Origin: Bacteroides sp.
GTDB taxonomy: Bacteria > Bacteroidota > Bacteroidia > Bacteroidales > Bacteroidaceae
DNA: 64,000 bases
Reading direction: 5' to 3'
NCBI GenBank assembly: GCA_021201335.1
Contig: JAJQFD010000009.1
Location: 124,001 to 188,000, forward strand
Under the pieces are notes generated by a model that worked only from the letters and a program-made list of their open reading frames with translations, was not told the DNA's origin and searched no databases. Shown here in pieces: positions 8,943 to 19,386 of the stretch. Within the stretch, counting starts at the first letter, position 1. Each line of letters starts with the position of its first letter. The translations under genes were made by a program, and so were the position numbers.

Positions 8943-10748
8943 ATGAAAGAATACCGTTTGACAGATTGGCTGCCAACTACCAAAAAAGAAGTTGAGTTAC
9001 GTGGATGGGATGAGTTGGATGTTATCTTGTTCAGTGGTGATGCTTATATTGACCATCCTTCGTTTGGAGCTGCTGTTATTGGTCGTATACTGGAAGCAGA
9101 AGGATTGCGAGTAGCCATTGTTCCCCAACCCAACTGGCGGGACGACCTACGCGACTTCAAGAAACTGGGACGTCCCCGTTTATTTTTTGGGATCAGTCCG
9201 GGTTGTATGGACAGCATGGTTAATAAATACACTGCCAACAAACGCCTCCGCAGTGAGGATGCATATACACCCGACGGTCGACCCGATATGCGGCCTGAAT
9301 ACCCCAGCATCGTTTATACACAAATCCTCAAACAAATCTATCCCAATGTTCCGGTAATTCTGGGAGGTATCGAAGCTTCCTTACGACGATTAACTCATTA
9401 TGACTACTGGCAGGATAAGTTGCGCAAAAGCATCTTGTGCGAAAGCAAAGCCGATTTGCTCATCTATGGAATGGGAGAAAAACCGATTATAGAACTGGCA
9501 CAGCGTATGCTTTTCAATCCGGAAGTACCCACTGATATTCTGCAAACGGCATACATCAGCCAAAATGTTCAACCTCAGCAAGATGATATAACACTGTTTT
9601 CTCACGAAGATTGCGTGAGAGATAAGAAAAACCAGGCAGCTAACTTCCGTCACATTGAAGAAGAAAGCAATAAATATACTGCTTCCCGTATCTTGCAAAA
9701 GGTGGAGGAAGAATTTGTCGTGGTGAATCCTCCTTATCCTCCAATGCAACAGGAAGAACTGGATCGTTCTCATGAATTACCTTATACCCGCCTACCACAT
9801 CCTAAATATATGAATAAGCGTATCCCTGCTTATGACATGATTAAATTCTCAGTTAACATCCATCGGGGATGTTTCGGCGGATGTGCCTTTTGTACAATCT
9901 CTGCCCACCAAGGGAAATTTATCGTAAGCCGGAGCAAGGAAAGTATTCTGAAAGAAGTGAAAGCCATCATGGAGCTCCCTGATTTTAAAGGATACCTGAG
10001 CGATTTAGGAGGACCTTCCGCCAATATGTATCAAATGAAAGGGATGGATGAAGCTAAATGCCGTAAATGCAAACGCCCTTCTTGTATCCATCCTAACATT
10101 TGTCCGAACCTGAATACAGACCATCGCCCTTTACTGGATATTTACCGCTCAGTAGATGCTATTCCCGGAATGAAGAAGAGTTTCATAGGCAGTGGTGTTC
10201 GTTACGATCTGATGTTACATGACAGCAAAGATCCGGCTATTAATAAAGCAGCGGCAGAGTATACAAGAGAATTAATCGTAAAACATGTCAGCGGCCGATT
10301 AAAAGTAGCCCCGGAACATACCAGTGACCGGGTACTGGATGTAATGCGTAAACCTCCCTTCAGACAGTTTGAAGAGTTTAAAAAACAATTTGACAGGATT
10401 AACCAGGAACAGAACTTACGCCAGCAACTTATACCTTATTTTATAAGCAGTCATCCGGGATGTAACGAAGAAGACATGGCGGAACTAGCTATCATAACCA
10501 AAAGATTGAATTTTCAGCTGGAGCAGGTGCAAGACTTCACTCCCACTCCTATGACGGTGGCAACCGAAGCATGGTACACCGGGCTCCATCCTTATACGCT
10601 GAAACCGATATACAGTGCCAAATCGTCCCAGGATAAATTAGCTCAGCGACAATTCTTTTTCTGGTATAAGCCTGAAGAGAGAAAAAGAATTATCGCTGAA
10701 CTAAAAAGAATCGGCCGGAATGACCTGATTAAAAAATTATATCAATAG
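8943..10748 (+). CDS. YgiQ-family radical SAM protein
   Basis: A 601-residue radical S-adenosylmethionine protein of the YgiQ (UPF0313) family. The 4Fe-4S-binding Cys triad lies in HRGCFGGCAFCTISAHQGKF near residues 309-316. Other family landmarks are DAYIDHPSFG near the N terminus, a cobalamin-domain-like N-terminal region, KCKRPSCIHPNICPN, and the C-terminal DFTPTPMTVATEAWYTGLHP. The function of this family is not established. The gene ends 2 bp from the stop of the converging DUF6263-like gene, with no space for a separate terminator. Confidence 0.93.
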   Translation: MKEYRLTDWLPTTKKEVELRGWDELDVILFSGDAYIDHPSFGAAVIGRILEAEGLRVAIVPQPNWRDDLRDFKKLGRPRLFFGISPGCMDSMVNKYTANKRLRSEDAYTPDGRPDMRPEYPSIVYTQILKQIYPNVPVILGGIEASLRRLTHYDYWQDKLRKSILCESKADLLIYGMGEKPIIELAQRMLFNPEVPTDILQTAYISQNVQPQQDDITLFSHEDCVRDKKNQAANFRHIEEESNKYTASRILQKVEEEFVVVNPPYPPMQQEELDRSHELPYTRLPHPKYMNKRIPAYDMIKFSVNIHRGCFGGCAFCTISAHQGKFIVSRSKESILKEVKAIMELPDFKGYLSDLGGPSANMYQMKGMDEAKCRKCKRPSCIHPNICPNLNTDHRPLLDIYRSVDAIPGMKKSFIGSGVRYDLMLHDSKDPAINKAAAEYTRELIVKHVSGRLKVAPEHTSDRVLDVMRKPPFRQFEEFKKQFDRINQEQNLRQQLIPYFISSHPGCNEEDMAELAIITKRLNFQLEQVQDFTPTPMTVATEAWYTGLHPYTLKPIYSAKSSQDKLAQRQFFFWYKPEERKRIIAELKRIGRNDLIKKLYQ

Positions 10749-10750
10749 TT

Positions 10751-11640
10751 TTACATCTTTTGAAGGCTGAGAAGATAGGTCCCTTTAATATTCATGTTTA
10801 CTTCCATACCATTGGCTGTAATTGTTCCATTAACATTTTGTTCTAACTTCGATTGTCCGGTCATCCCACTTTTCAAATCAATTGTTAGCACACCACTTTG
10901 TGTACCGCTGAGTTTCCCATCCATACCATCAATGGTAGATGAAACATCTACTAAAGCAGTTTTCTTATCTTCAGATTTTAGCTGGTAAACAGAGGCAATC
11001 TTCATATTACCCATCGGATTTTTTAATTCCTGCGTAATATTCCAGGTATCACCGGGTTTCACTTTCTGCTGCGGATATATTTTTACGATTGCTCAAAATT
11101 ATTCTTCATTGCTTCATCACTGAACTGTTGTTTCAGGTTCTCAACCATCATAGCTGATTGTGGGTTGTTTTTGCCAATAGCCTCAGCCATAGAAGATAAA
11201 ACTTCGTCCATGCCTGTTACAGATTTTACCGTTCCATCTTTTTGTACTACCACTTCAAATTGTTTATTTAGCAAACTCCCGAATACTTGTCTCATCGTCT
11301 GTTCTGTTGGGGATGGGTTGTCTGGTAGATTATCTGAATGATATATCATACTTCCCATAGGACTTGACATTTCATAGGCTATAGTTTTGTAAGTAAAAGC
11401 AATTTTTGTATCATTGCTGCCTCCATCCAGAATATTCATATCATACACTGTAACGATTTTCTGCTTAAGGGGAATTTGCTGCCCCCCTACACTCTGTTGA
11501 ATATCCTGTTCTATCTCATAATAATACTGATATTTATCTCCCTTAGCAGGATTAAATTTCAAACTAATTTGGGAAAATGTTAATGTACAACTCATGGAGA
11601 GCGATAAAACAATCAATAAAATCTTTTTCATTCCTTTCAT
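10751..11640 (-). CDS. Secreted DUF6263-like protein, frameshifted as sequenced
   Basis: A protein of about 296 residues with a signal peptide (KKILLIVLSLSMSCTLTFSQ). The body has lipid-pocket-like beta strands (KGDKYQYYYEIEQDIQQ, VYDMNILDGG), resembling the DUF6263 proteins common in Bacteroidota; the function is unknown. As sequenced it is split: the first half stops after NNFEQS (stop at 11083-11085) and the second part continues from KIYPQQKVKPGDTW in another frame. Adding one A to the coding-strand AA (plus-strand TT at 11089-11090) gives FEQIVKIYPQQKVKPGDTW without a break. Start could be the ATG at 11640 or the one three codons later. Confidence 0.7.
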
Positions 11641-11664
11641 TTTTACGTTATATTATTTTTGTCA

Positions 11665-11711
11665 TAAAAAATAAGGAGCAAGAATAATTCAATCAGTTCT
11701 TCACTCCTTAT
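11665..11711 (-). terminator. Intrinsic terminator after the proline catabolic gene
   Basis: Read on the minus strand, ATAAGGAG (11704-11711) pairs with CTCCTTAT (11671-11678), with an inner AAGAA/TTCTT helix, and is followed by TTTTTT. It lies between the stop at 11941 and the next minus-strand start at 11640, so it should end transcription of the proline gene. Confidence 0.7.
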
Positions 11712-11940
11712 CTTGTGTATTGGATACTTCTTATTTTAAAAATATTTCAAAACAATTAGTTTATGTTATTATAGCTACAGAGAAGAGTGAAAGCTACAAG
11801 CCTGACGGATTTTGCCTGAGCTAATATATTTGTCTTTAATTTTGTTTACTGTCGATCCAGTCTTCATCCTTCTCCCTAATTAAAATAACATCCCCTAATT
11901 TTAATAAAATGATTAATTTAATTTACAAATATAATATTAA

Positions 11941-14900
11941 TTATTCATTCTGTATTTTCGGTTCTTCAATAATACTTCCATACCGATGATATTCATAGGA
12001 AATACTTTGTTCTTTCAAATAATGTAACAATTCAACACGGCCTTCAGCCAGAGGTTTCGCAGTAGCCATGTACAAACCTAATTCAGCTGCTTTATTATAA
12101 ACTGCATCTGAAAATTCAGATGTACAAGTCCGTATCCGCCTATATTTATCCATATCCCGAATGAACTCATCTTCTGTCTGAATGATCAGCCTTATTTTAT
12201 CCTGTCCATCCAAATCTTTTTCAATCTCCCGGATATACAAATTAGAAGAGGTTAAACTTATGGTTGCAGGAACATTCGTTACTTTAAGAGCCTTTATAAT
12301 TAGTAAAGCGTCCGTCAATGTATCCGTATCCAACAGACGCACTCCCATTGAATCAACCGGTAGGTAACGGAAGGTATTCATCTCCCCAATGATATGACTG
12401 ACATCCCGTTCCACAGAAAATTCTTCTTCCCATGCCCGGACATAACTATTGTGGGCATATAACAAATAATCCTCTGCTTTGTTTCTGTCAACTTTTCCGG
12501 CATCAGCGAATTCCACAAAACAGGAAACGTAATTAGGTCCACCTGCTTTGATACCTGCACCAAAGGCAGACCGCTTCATTCCTCCAAAAGGTTGACGACG
12601 TACAATTGCACCAGTTATACCGCGATTGATATAAAGATTTCCAGCGATCATGCCATCTTTCCAGCGGGCTATTTCTTTTTCGTCCAGACTTTGTAAACCG
12701 GCTGTTAGTCCATATTCCGTGGAATTGGCAAACTTCAGTCCTTCTTCCAGATCATTGATACAAACCACAGAGAGTAATGGAGCAAACAACTCTGTCCGAA
12801 AGGTATAATTCCCCGGCTTAACTCCCCATTTCACACAGGGTTTAAGTATATATTTCTTTTCATCCAAGAATACAGGAGGCACCAGCCAAGATTCACCCTC
12901 TTCCAGATGTTCAACCGCATAGAGCAATTTATCGTTCTGGTTGGTGATCATCGGTCCGATTATATTATCCGTATCCCAGACGCTACCTGTATGCATACTG
13001 ATAACAGCATCTTTCAGTTTGGTTTTAAACGTTTCATCGTTATATGTATGCTTATTTAGTAGAAGTAAAGAGCACGCTGAACACTTTTGTCCAGAATTGC
13101 TAAAGGCAGAAGAAACTACATTCAAAATTGCATGATCCTGATCGGCAGCGGATGTTACAATAATGGCATTCTTACCACCTGTCTCCGCAGAAAGTGGTGT
13201 GCGGGGACTGTTCTTTAGTAACTTAAATGCAGTATCCGTTCCACCAGTAAGAATAATGTGTTTTACGGAAGGATGAGCAGATAAATAATTGAGCGATTCT
13301 CGTTCTGCCGGACAAATAATCTGGAGGGCATCTTTAGGAATTCCGGCATCCCAAAAACATTTGGCAAACTCCCAGGCAATAGGGAAAGCTACGGTAGCCG
13401 GTTTTAATATAACTGTATTTCCACCGGCCAGGGCAGATGCTACCCCTCCCACCGGAATGGCAAAAGGAAAGTTCCAGGGGGGTATTACTAAGATAATACC
13501 TTTTGGATTGTAGGAAACTGTTTCCAGTTCTTCAAATGCTTTCATGGAAATTGGATAATACCGGCAGAAATCAATTCCTTCGGATACTTCCACATCACCT
13601 TCCATAAAGGTTTTTCCAGTATTAGCAGCCATACATCCTATCAGGTCGCCTCTGCGTTCACTTATTCGTTCAGCTGTTTCGTGCAATAGTTTATTACGAA
13701 TAGAAAGAGGTGTCTTTCGCCAACCAGATGCATCTTTTTCTGCAATCTGTATGATTTCTCCGATCTGTTCCTGAGTGGACATATTTACTTCACAGAAAGA
13801 AACTTCATCATTCCGGCTCCGGTCATAATATTTTTTTTATGTGAAGTCAGCACTTCTTTGTTGCCCACCTGTACAGGAATAATGTATTCCTCACTCCGTG
13901 TATTCTTCCACTTATCCAAAGCAGCAAGAGCCCATTCCCGGTTTTGCTTCAAATCTAGATCTGTATCAGGTTCATTGCTGAATACTGCTAAATCAGTTTG
14001 AGGTACCGGTTTTTCGTTTCTGTCTTGTGTACGGTAAACGGTAGGTTTTATCTCATCTTTCTTAGCGTATGCTGCCAGAAACTGTTCCTGTAAGAAGTTC
14101 CATTCATCACTATGTAACTTCAGGTTGAATGAATAGGTCAGGAAGTTGTCTTTTCCAGTATTCTCATCCAGACGACGTACAAGATACGATACTGCATTCA
14201 GAAAGTGTTCTTTCTTCACTACAGGTGTATATAATATAACTTGCTTATCCAGCCCACGCATTACACGTGGCAGATGATTAGCCATTCCTTCCAACATCTC
14301 AAAAGTCACCATATCTTCTACCCTGTACGCTTTACTAAGTAAATAAGCATAACCGATCGTAAAAAAATTATGAGAGGCAACACCGATATGAACTGCTTTC
14401 ATATTTTCGGGTTGGAATGCCAGATCAAGAATACGCATGTAATTGGCATCCACGTCTACTTTCGTGGGCAATACCGGATTTGGCCATCCTTTCAGCGAAG
14501 AAAGAATGGTTTCCATCTGTTGGTTAGCTCCTTTCACCAGTCTTACTTTGATGGGTGCTCCACCTACTTCAATTCTTGCTTGGGCAAATTTCAATAACCT
14601 TTCATAAAAAAAGAGTGCATCCGGCAGATAAGCCTGTACAACAATACCAGCCGTATAGTTTTTAAACTGCGGCATATCCATTACGGTAGTAAATACATCG
14701 AGCGTAAGTTCAGTATCTTTGTATTCCTCCATATCCAGATTTACAAACTTCGGTCGCTTTTTACCATCTTGTTCCGTATACGGATGATCAATAGCTGTCT
14801 GAAAAATATTCGTAATCCGTTCACAAAGATCTTTCTTGCTTTTATCATAACTCAGCGGATGAAGTTGTGCATATATTCCGGAAATTTTGATGGATATATA

Positions 14901-15419
14901 ATTAATGTCAGGCTCTTTTAAGGCCTCCATATAATGTTCATAGCGATAATTGGCTTCTTTGTCTCCTAAAACCACTTCTCCCAGTAAATTTACATTCTGT
15001 CCAATCTGGTCTTTCCAGCGGTTTCCCAGATGGGATGTCAAGGCGGGACGTTCTTCCTTGATAATTATCTTACTAGTTTCTTTACGTAGTACATCCTTGA
15101 AAATCGGCACAGCGATAAAGTCGAATAAATAACCAAAGTCTCTGAAAAGGTAACCCAGGTATTCATACGTTTTACCGAAAAAATCTGGTACACCGTATTC
15201 TGTAAAAATAGTCTTCATCCTACGCGAAAGTTTCTTCGTATCACGTATCTGTGAAGACTCATCCAATAATTTCGTCAGAATAATTTTATTTTTCGGATCG
15301 GTTACCAAAGAAGCAAACATACGTTGTTCTTTCATTTCATCAGGGGATAACTCATCTTCAGCTTTTGCCAAAAAGTCTTTTGCCCAATCAAGGACATCTT
15401 TTGAACGAATGTTTTCCAT
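11941..15419 (-). CDS. putA: Bifunctional proline dehydrogenase / P5C dehydrogenase, frameshifted as sequenced
   Basis: Degrades proline to glutamate: an N-terminal FAD-dependent proline dehydrogenase TIM barrel (YLPDALFFYERLL, IKVRLVKGAN) and a C-terminal NAD-dependent aldehyde dehydrogenase (IPPWNFPFAIPVGG, LSAETGGKNAIIV, catalytic Cys in NSGQKCSACS). As sequenced the frame breaks at a run of eight T on the plus strand (13831-13838), leaving a 544-residue and a 613-residue ORF 2 bp apart. With one more base the frame reads HKKKYYDRSRNDEVSFCEVN straight into MSTQEQIG, a normal interdomain linker, giving about 1159 residues. I therefore treat it as one gene. It lacks the DNA-binding domain of E. 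coli PutA; the symbol is used loosely. Confidence 0.87.
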
Positions 15420-15659
15420 ATAATTCTGTGTTAAGATTATGAAAGATACTTCTTCTTTTTCAGAAATACAATGAATGAGGGCCTAATTAACATTTTTTAT
15501 TCTGATTCCTATTCCCCGGAGTGGAGATCTTACATCCCCTTTTTCATTCATCTGCTAAAAAAGTTAATTTTCAGTACCTTACTAAACTTACCAAAACCAT
15601 TGCATGTTATTTTTCTACTATATGAATCATAAAAAATTCTTATTTAAGAAAAAGAAGAT

Positions 15660-16148
15660 ATGTTTGAAAATATACACCTTAATACCATTTTAAGTACAAC
15701 TGTCATCTATTTATTCATTATTATAGGCATCCGTTGGCTTGGAAAAGAAGAACTCGGACAATTATCCGTTACTGATCTTATTTTTGTGATGCTCGTAAGC
15801 GAAGCTGTGGGAGAAGCGATGATTGCTTCTAATGATTCTTTATGGGGTGGCATACTAGCTGCCGGTACACTCATGGTTATCAATAAACTATTCAAGATCA
15901 TTGTGTATAAATCCAAACGACTTAATGAATTTATGGAAGGACGACCTTCTATAATTATCCGCAACGGACATATTAATAAAAAAGAGATGCGCAAAAACCG
16001 GATCACGATTGAACAACTGGAACAAGCAGGCAGAGAACATGGAATAGGAGATATATCAACTATTGCCCTAGCTATACTTGAAACCGATGGAAAAATAAGT
16101 ATTCTGGATAATATAAAGATAAAATCATCTGCTAATATTGAAAAATAG
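15660..16148 (+). CDS. DUF421 (YetF-like) membrane protein
   Basis: A 162-residue protein with an N-terminal membrane part (two to three helices, residues 8-80) followed by a small soluble domain containing EGRPSIIIRNGHINKKEMRKNRIT and a C-terminal strand ILETDGKISIL. This is the DUF421/YetF/YcaP layout. The family is linked to the cell envelope or spore coat in other bacteria but its biochemical role is unknown. It is divergent from the proline gene, with 240 bp between them. Confidence 0.85.
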   Translation: MFENIHLNTILSTTVIYLFIIIGIRWLGKEELGQLSVTDLIFVMLVSEAVGEAMIASNDSLWGGILAAGTLMVINKLFKIIVYKSKRLNEFMEGRPSIIIRNGHINKKEMRKNRITIEQLEQAGREHGIGDISTIALAILETDGKISILDNIKIKSSANIEK

Positions 16149-16294
16149 AATTCAAAAGCGTATACCTTATTATAATTATAGTCCTAACCTATCGCCTAAA
16201 ACGACAATCATATAACTAAGGCATAATATCTAATTACGTTTTAACCTAAAGCAACGAAAAAATTGCAAATACTTTTTTATTCTAAACAACATTT

Positions 16295-16302
16295 TAAATT
16301 TG
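16295..16302 (+). promoter_or_regulatory. -7 promoter box for the TPR regulator
   Basis: TAAATTTG, an exact TAnnTTTG match, 49 bp before the ATG at 16351. A T-rich stretch (16273-16278) sits at the -33 position but there is no perfect TTG. Confidence 0.5.
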
Positions 16303-16350
16303 TGAAATCAGTGGAAATCTAACTCTTCTAACCAATTTAAACGCCGAGCT

Positions 16351-18024
16351 ATGAACCATACGAAAATCACACTTTTAAAAAGATGTCTTACTTTGCCGTT
16401 TGTCTGTTTACTATCTTTCTCCCTACTTTATGGAAAAGATGATTTGAAAGAAATTTCTGATTATCTGGATCAACTAATAAACAACAAACAACAATACATA
16501 CAACAAAAAGAAGAAAAAATAAATAACCTGAAAAACTTATCGGAAATAAACCATTTTTCTCCGGAACAACAATACAATATAAATAACAAATTATATGAAG
16601 AATACCGGAAATTCAAACTCGACTCAGCTATCCATTATGTCAAGAGAAACCTTCAGATTGCAAAAACATTAAATGATTCAGCTAGGTTTTTCACCTCCAA
16701 ATTACAACTAGCCACTCTCTATTCCTCCTCAGGTATGTACCTGGAATCAGAAGAAATTTTAAAAAGAATCCGGACTAACAATCTTCCTCAAAATCTGCGC
16801 CCGTTGTACTACAGTGCATATTGCCAGTTTTTCGAACATTATGGAGTCACGAGTTATCAGCCCAGATATGCAGAACAGAACAGAATGTACCGTGATTCAT
16901 TTATGACGGTGTTAGACCCTGAAAGTCTGGATTACAAAATTTACCTAGCTCATAAATATATTGATCAAAGAGAGATAGAACAAGCAGAAGAAATACTACT
17001 ACATTTACTTGAAAAGGAAACTACCGAAACTCCTTACTACGCTGTTATCACTCACCATTTGGGAACCATCAACAGAATAAAAAAGAATTTTCAACTCGAA
17101 AAAAAATATTATACGCTTTCGGCCATTGCAGACATTAAAAATTCAATCAAAGAAAATGCTTCCTTTCAGCGTCTTGCATTAATAAGTTATGAAGCGGGAG
17201 ATATAGCCAGGGCATTTAAATATACGCAATCTGCTATTGAAGATGCCATTTTTTGTAATGTACAATTCCGTACAGCACAATTATCTAAATTTTATCCGAT
17301 CATCAATGCTTCTTATCAAGCTAAGGAAGCTAAATCGAAAAATCAACTGATGATATACCTTATTCTGATAAGCTTACTTACCCTTTTCCTTATCCTGCTG
17401 GTTATCTACATTTACAGACAGATGAAAAAATTATCCGTCATTAAAGAAGAATTATCTCAGATGAATGGAAAATTGGTTGAACTAAATAACGAACTCAATA
17501 ACAAGAATGAACTATTGAACGATCGAAATAATAAGCTGCATGAATCCAATCACATGAAGGAACAATATATTGCTCAATTCTTCGATTTATGTTCCACTTA
17601 TATTGATAAAATGGAAGAGTATCGGAAATCTTTGTATAGACTGGGAGTTAATAAACAATATGAGAGGTTAATGAAGAAACTGAAATCAACGACAATCATT
17701 GATAATGAATTGGATGATTTATACGAACATTTTGACAGTATCTTTTTAAACCTCTATCCTTCTTTCGTTTCTGACTTTAATTCCTTGTTGGTTAAGGAAG
17801 AGCAAATCATCCTAAAATCGAATGATATGCTTAATAAAGAACTACGGATTTATGCACTGCTTCGTTTGGGTATTACCAACAGTTTAAAGATAGCCAGTTT
17901 TCTTCGTTGTTCACTGAGTACCATTTATAACTATCGAACCAAAATGAGAAACAAATCTTCGATATCTAGAGACGAATTCGAAGATATTGTCATGAAGATA
18001 GGTATAATCTATACAGAGGAATAG
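16351..18024 (+). CDS. DUF6377-type TPR membrane regulator
   Basis: A 557-residue protein with a signal peptide (residues 1-29), a long helical TPR-like periplasmic region (about 30-325), one membrane helix (MIYLILISLLTLFLILLVIY, about 331-350), a coiled coil rich in Asn/Leu/Lys, and a cytoplasmic C-terminal domain ending in a helix-turn-helix-like segment (LRLGITNSLKIASFLRCSLS, then TIYNYRTKMRNKS). This is the layout of DUF6377 proteins of Bacteroidota, thought to sense a periplasmic ligand and regulate neighbouring genes. It sits directly upstream of, and co-oriented with, the oxidoreductase/DUF1080/TIM-barrel cluster, so regulation of that cluster is the natural inference. Confidence 0.8.
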   Translation: MNHTKITLLKRCLTLPFVCLLSFSLLYGKDDLKEISDYLDQLINNKQQYIQQKEEKINNLKNLSEINHFSPEQQYNINNKLYEEYRKFKLDSAIHYVKRNLQIAKTLNDSARFFTSKLQLATLYSSSGMYLESEEILKRIRTNNLPQNLRPLYYSAYCQFFEHYGVTSYQPRYAEQNRMYRDSFMTVLDPESLDYKIYLAHKYIDQREIEQAEEILLHLLEKETTETPYYAVITHHLGTINRIKKNFQLEKKYYTLSAIADIKNSIKENASFQRLALISYEAGDIARAFKYTQSAIEDAIFCNVQFRTAQLSKFYPIINASYQAKEAKSKNQLMIYLILISLLTLFLILLVIYIYRQMKKLSVIKEELSQMNGKLVELNNELNNKNELLNDRNNKLHESNHMKEQYIAQFFDLCSTYIDKMEEYRKSLYRLGVNKQYERLMKKLKSTTIIDNELDDLYEHFDSIFLNLYPSFVSDFNSLLVKEEQIILKSNDMLNKELRIYALLRLGITNSLKIASFLRCSLSTIYNYRTKMRNKSSISRDEFEDIVMKIGIIYTEE

Positions 18025-18208
18025 TAAAACCATTCCAAACCATCTACATTTTTTTTGCCTAAAAAAACATAAAGCACTCATAATCAAAATAATAACACAC
18101 AACATCATCTACAAAATAATTTCCAGAACTCAAGATCAGTATTAATTCTGTTTAGCTTTGTAATAAGGGGAAACCAATTAATTCTTATTACCAGAAATCA
18201 TCAACATT

Positions 18209-18216
18209 TATCTTTG
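18209..18216 (+). promoter_or_regulatory. -7 promoter box of the 3-keto-glycoside-like operon
   Basis: TATCTTTG fits TAnnTTTG, 62 bp before the ATG at 18278. It gives the four metabolic genes a promoter separate from that of the regulator. Confidence 0.5.
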
Positions 18217-18277
18217 TTATATTCATTTTCCCCACCTTAAAAACAATATTGAAACAAACCTTATTATTGATAATAGC

Positions 18278-19351
18278 ATGAATACCACAATAAAAGTCGG
18301 GCTTATAGGCTTCGGCAGGATGGGTCGTTTTTATCTGGAAGAAATGCAAAAAAGTGGAAGATGGAATGTTGCCTATATTTGCGATACAAATCCAAAATCC
18401 AGAGAAATAGCTAAACGATTATCACCTGCTTCAACAATCATTGAAAATGAAGAAGAAATTTTCAACGATCCGACAGTTCGGGTAGTAGGTCTTTTCGCAT
18501 TGGCAGATTCCAGAAAACAACAAATTGAAAGAGCCATACAAAGTGGGAAACATGTTATCTCTGAAAAACCCATTGCCGATACGATTATAAACGAATGGGA
18601 AACAGTACACATAGCAGAGCGTACCAGTCTGTTTTCTACAGTTAACCTTTATCTGCGGAATTCCTGGTATCACAATCTAATCAAAGATTTTATTTCCTGT
18701 GGTGAAATTGGTGAATTGGCTATTATACGAATTTGCCATCTTACACCGGGGCTTGCCCCTGGAGAAGGACATGAATATGAAGGTCCTTCTTTTCATGACT
18801 GTGGGATGCATTATGTAGACATCGCCCGATGGTACACTGGCAGTGAATTTAAAACATGGAATGCCCAGGGGATACGCATGTGGAAATACAAAGATCCCTG
18901 GTTTTTACAATGCCATGGTACCTTTGAAAACGGAGTAGTGTTCGACATTACGCAGGGACATGTGTATGGTCAGCTTTCCAGAAACCAGACCCACAACTCT
19001 TACATTGACATTATCGGGACAGAAGGAATTGCCCGAATGAACCATGATTTTAAAACAGCAGTTGTAGAGCTCCACGGTATCAGCCACACTTCCCGACAAG
19101 AAAAACTTTTTGGCGGAAAAAACATCGATGCATTGTGTAACCTCTTTGCTGATTCAATTGAATCCGGCATACGAAGTTATAAACTACCTACTCTGAGAGA
19201 TTCTGCCATCGCTTCTGAATATGCCTGGAAATTTCTTGATAATTCTAAGTCTAATGATTTGCCGGCCATCGGCGAGATTCAGACACTTGAAAAGATTCTG
19301 GAGCGAAGAAGAAACATGAAAAATGGATATGGATTATTACAGCCCCTATAA
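18278..19351 (+). CDS. Gfo/Idh/MocA family oxidoreductase (cytosolic)
   Basis: A 357-residue NAD(P)-dependent sugar dehydrogenase-like protein with no signal peptide. Rossmann start VGLIGFGRMGRFYLEEM, the family EKP motif in ISEKPIAD, and a catalytic-region His in GPSFHDCGMHYVDIARWY. The first of four same-strand genes that together resemble the Bacteroides BT2156-BT2160 type locus, in which oxidoreductases oxidise a sugar hydroxyl at C3 or reduce the 3-keto product. A cytosolic location here and a Tat-exported relative next door suggest one acts on each side of the inner membrane. The exact substrate is not visible. Confidence 0.88.
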   Translation: MNTTIKVGLIGFGRMGRFYLEEMQKSGRWNVAYICDTNPKSREIAKRLSPASTIIENEEEIFNDPTVRVVGLFALADSRKQQIERAIQSGKHVISEKPIADTIINEWETVHIAERTSLFSTVNLYLRNSWYHNLIKDFISCGEIGELAIIRICHLTPGLAPGEGHEYEGPSFHDCGMHYVDIARWYTGSEFKTWNAQGIRMWKYKDPWFLQCHGTFENGVVFDITQGHVYGQLSRNQTHNSYIDIIGTEGIARMNHDFKTAVVELHGISHTSRQEKLFGGKNIDALCNLFADSIESGIRSYKLPTLRDSAIASEYAWKFLDNSKSNDLPAIGEIQTLEKILERRRNMKNGYGLLQPL

Positions 19352-19386
19352 AGTTCAATTATTAATTATTTCTAATCTTATAAGTT

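Noticed and set aside
13780..13790. Two separate genes for proline dehydrogenase and P5C dehydrogenase
   Set aside because: The sequence upstream of the second ATG codes for a normal interdomain linker in the second frame, and a T8 run marks the break, so one fused gene is the better reading.
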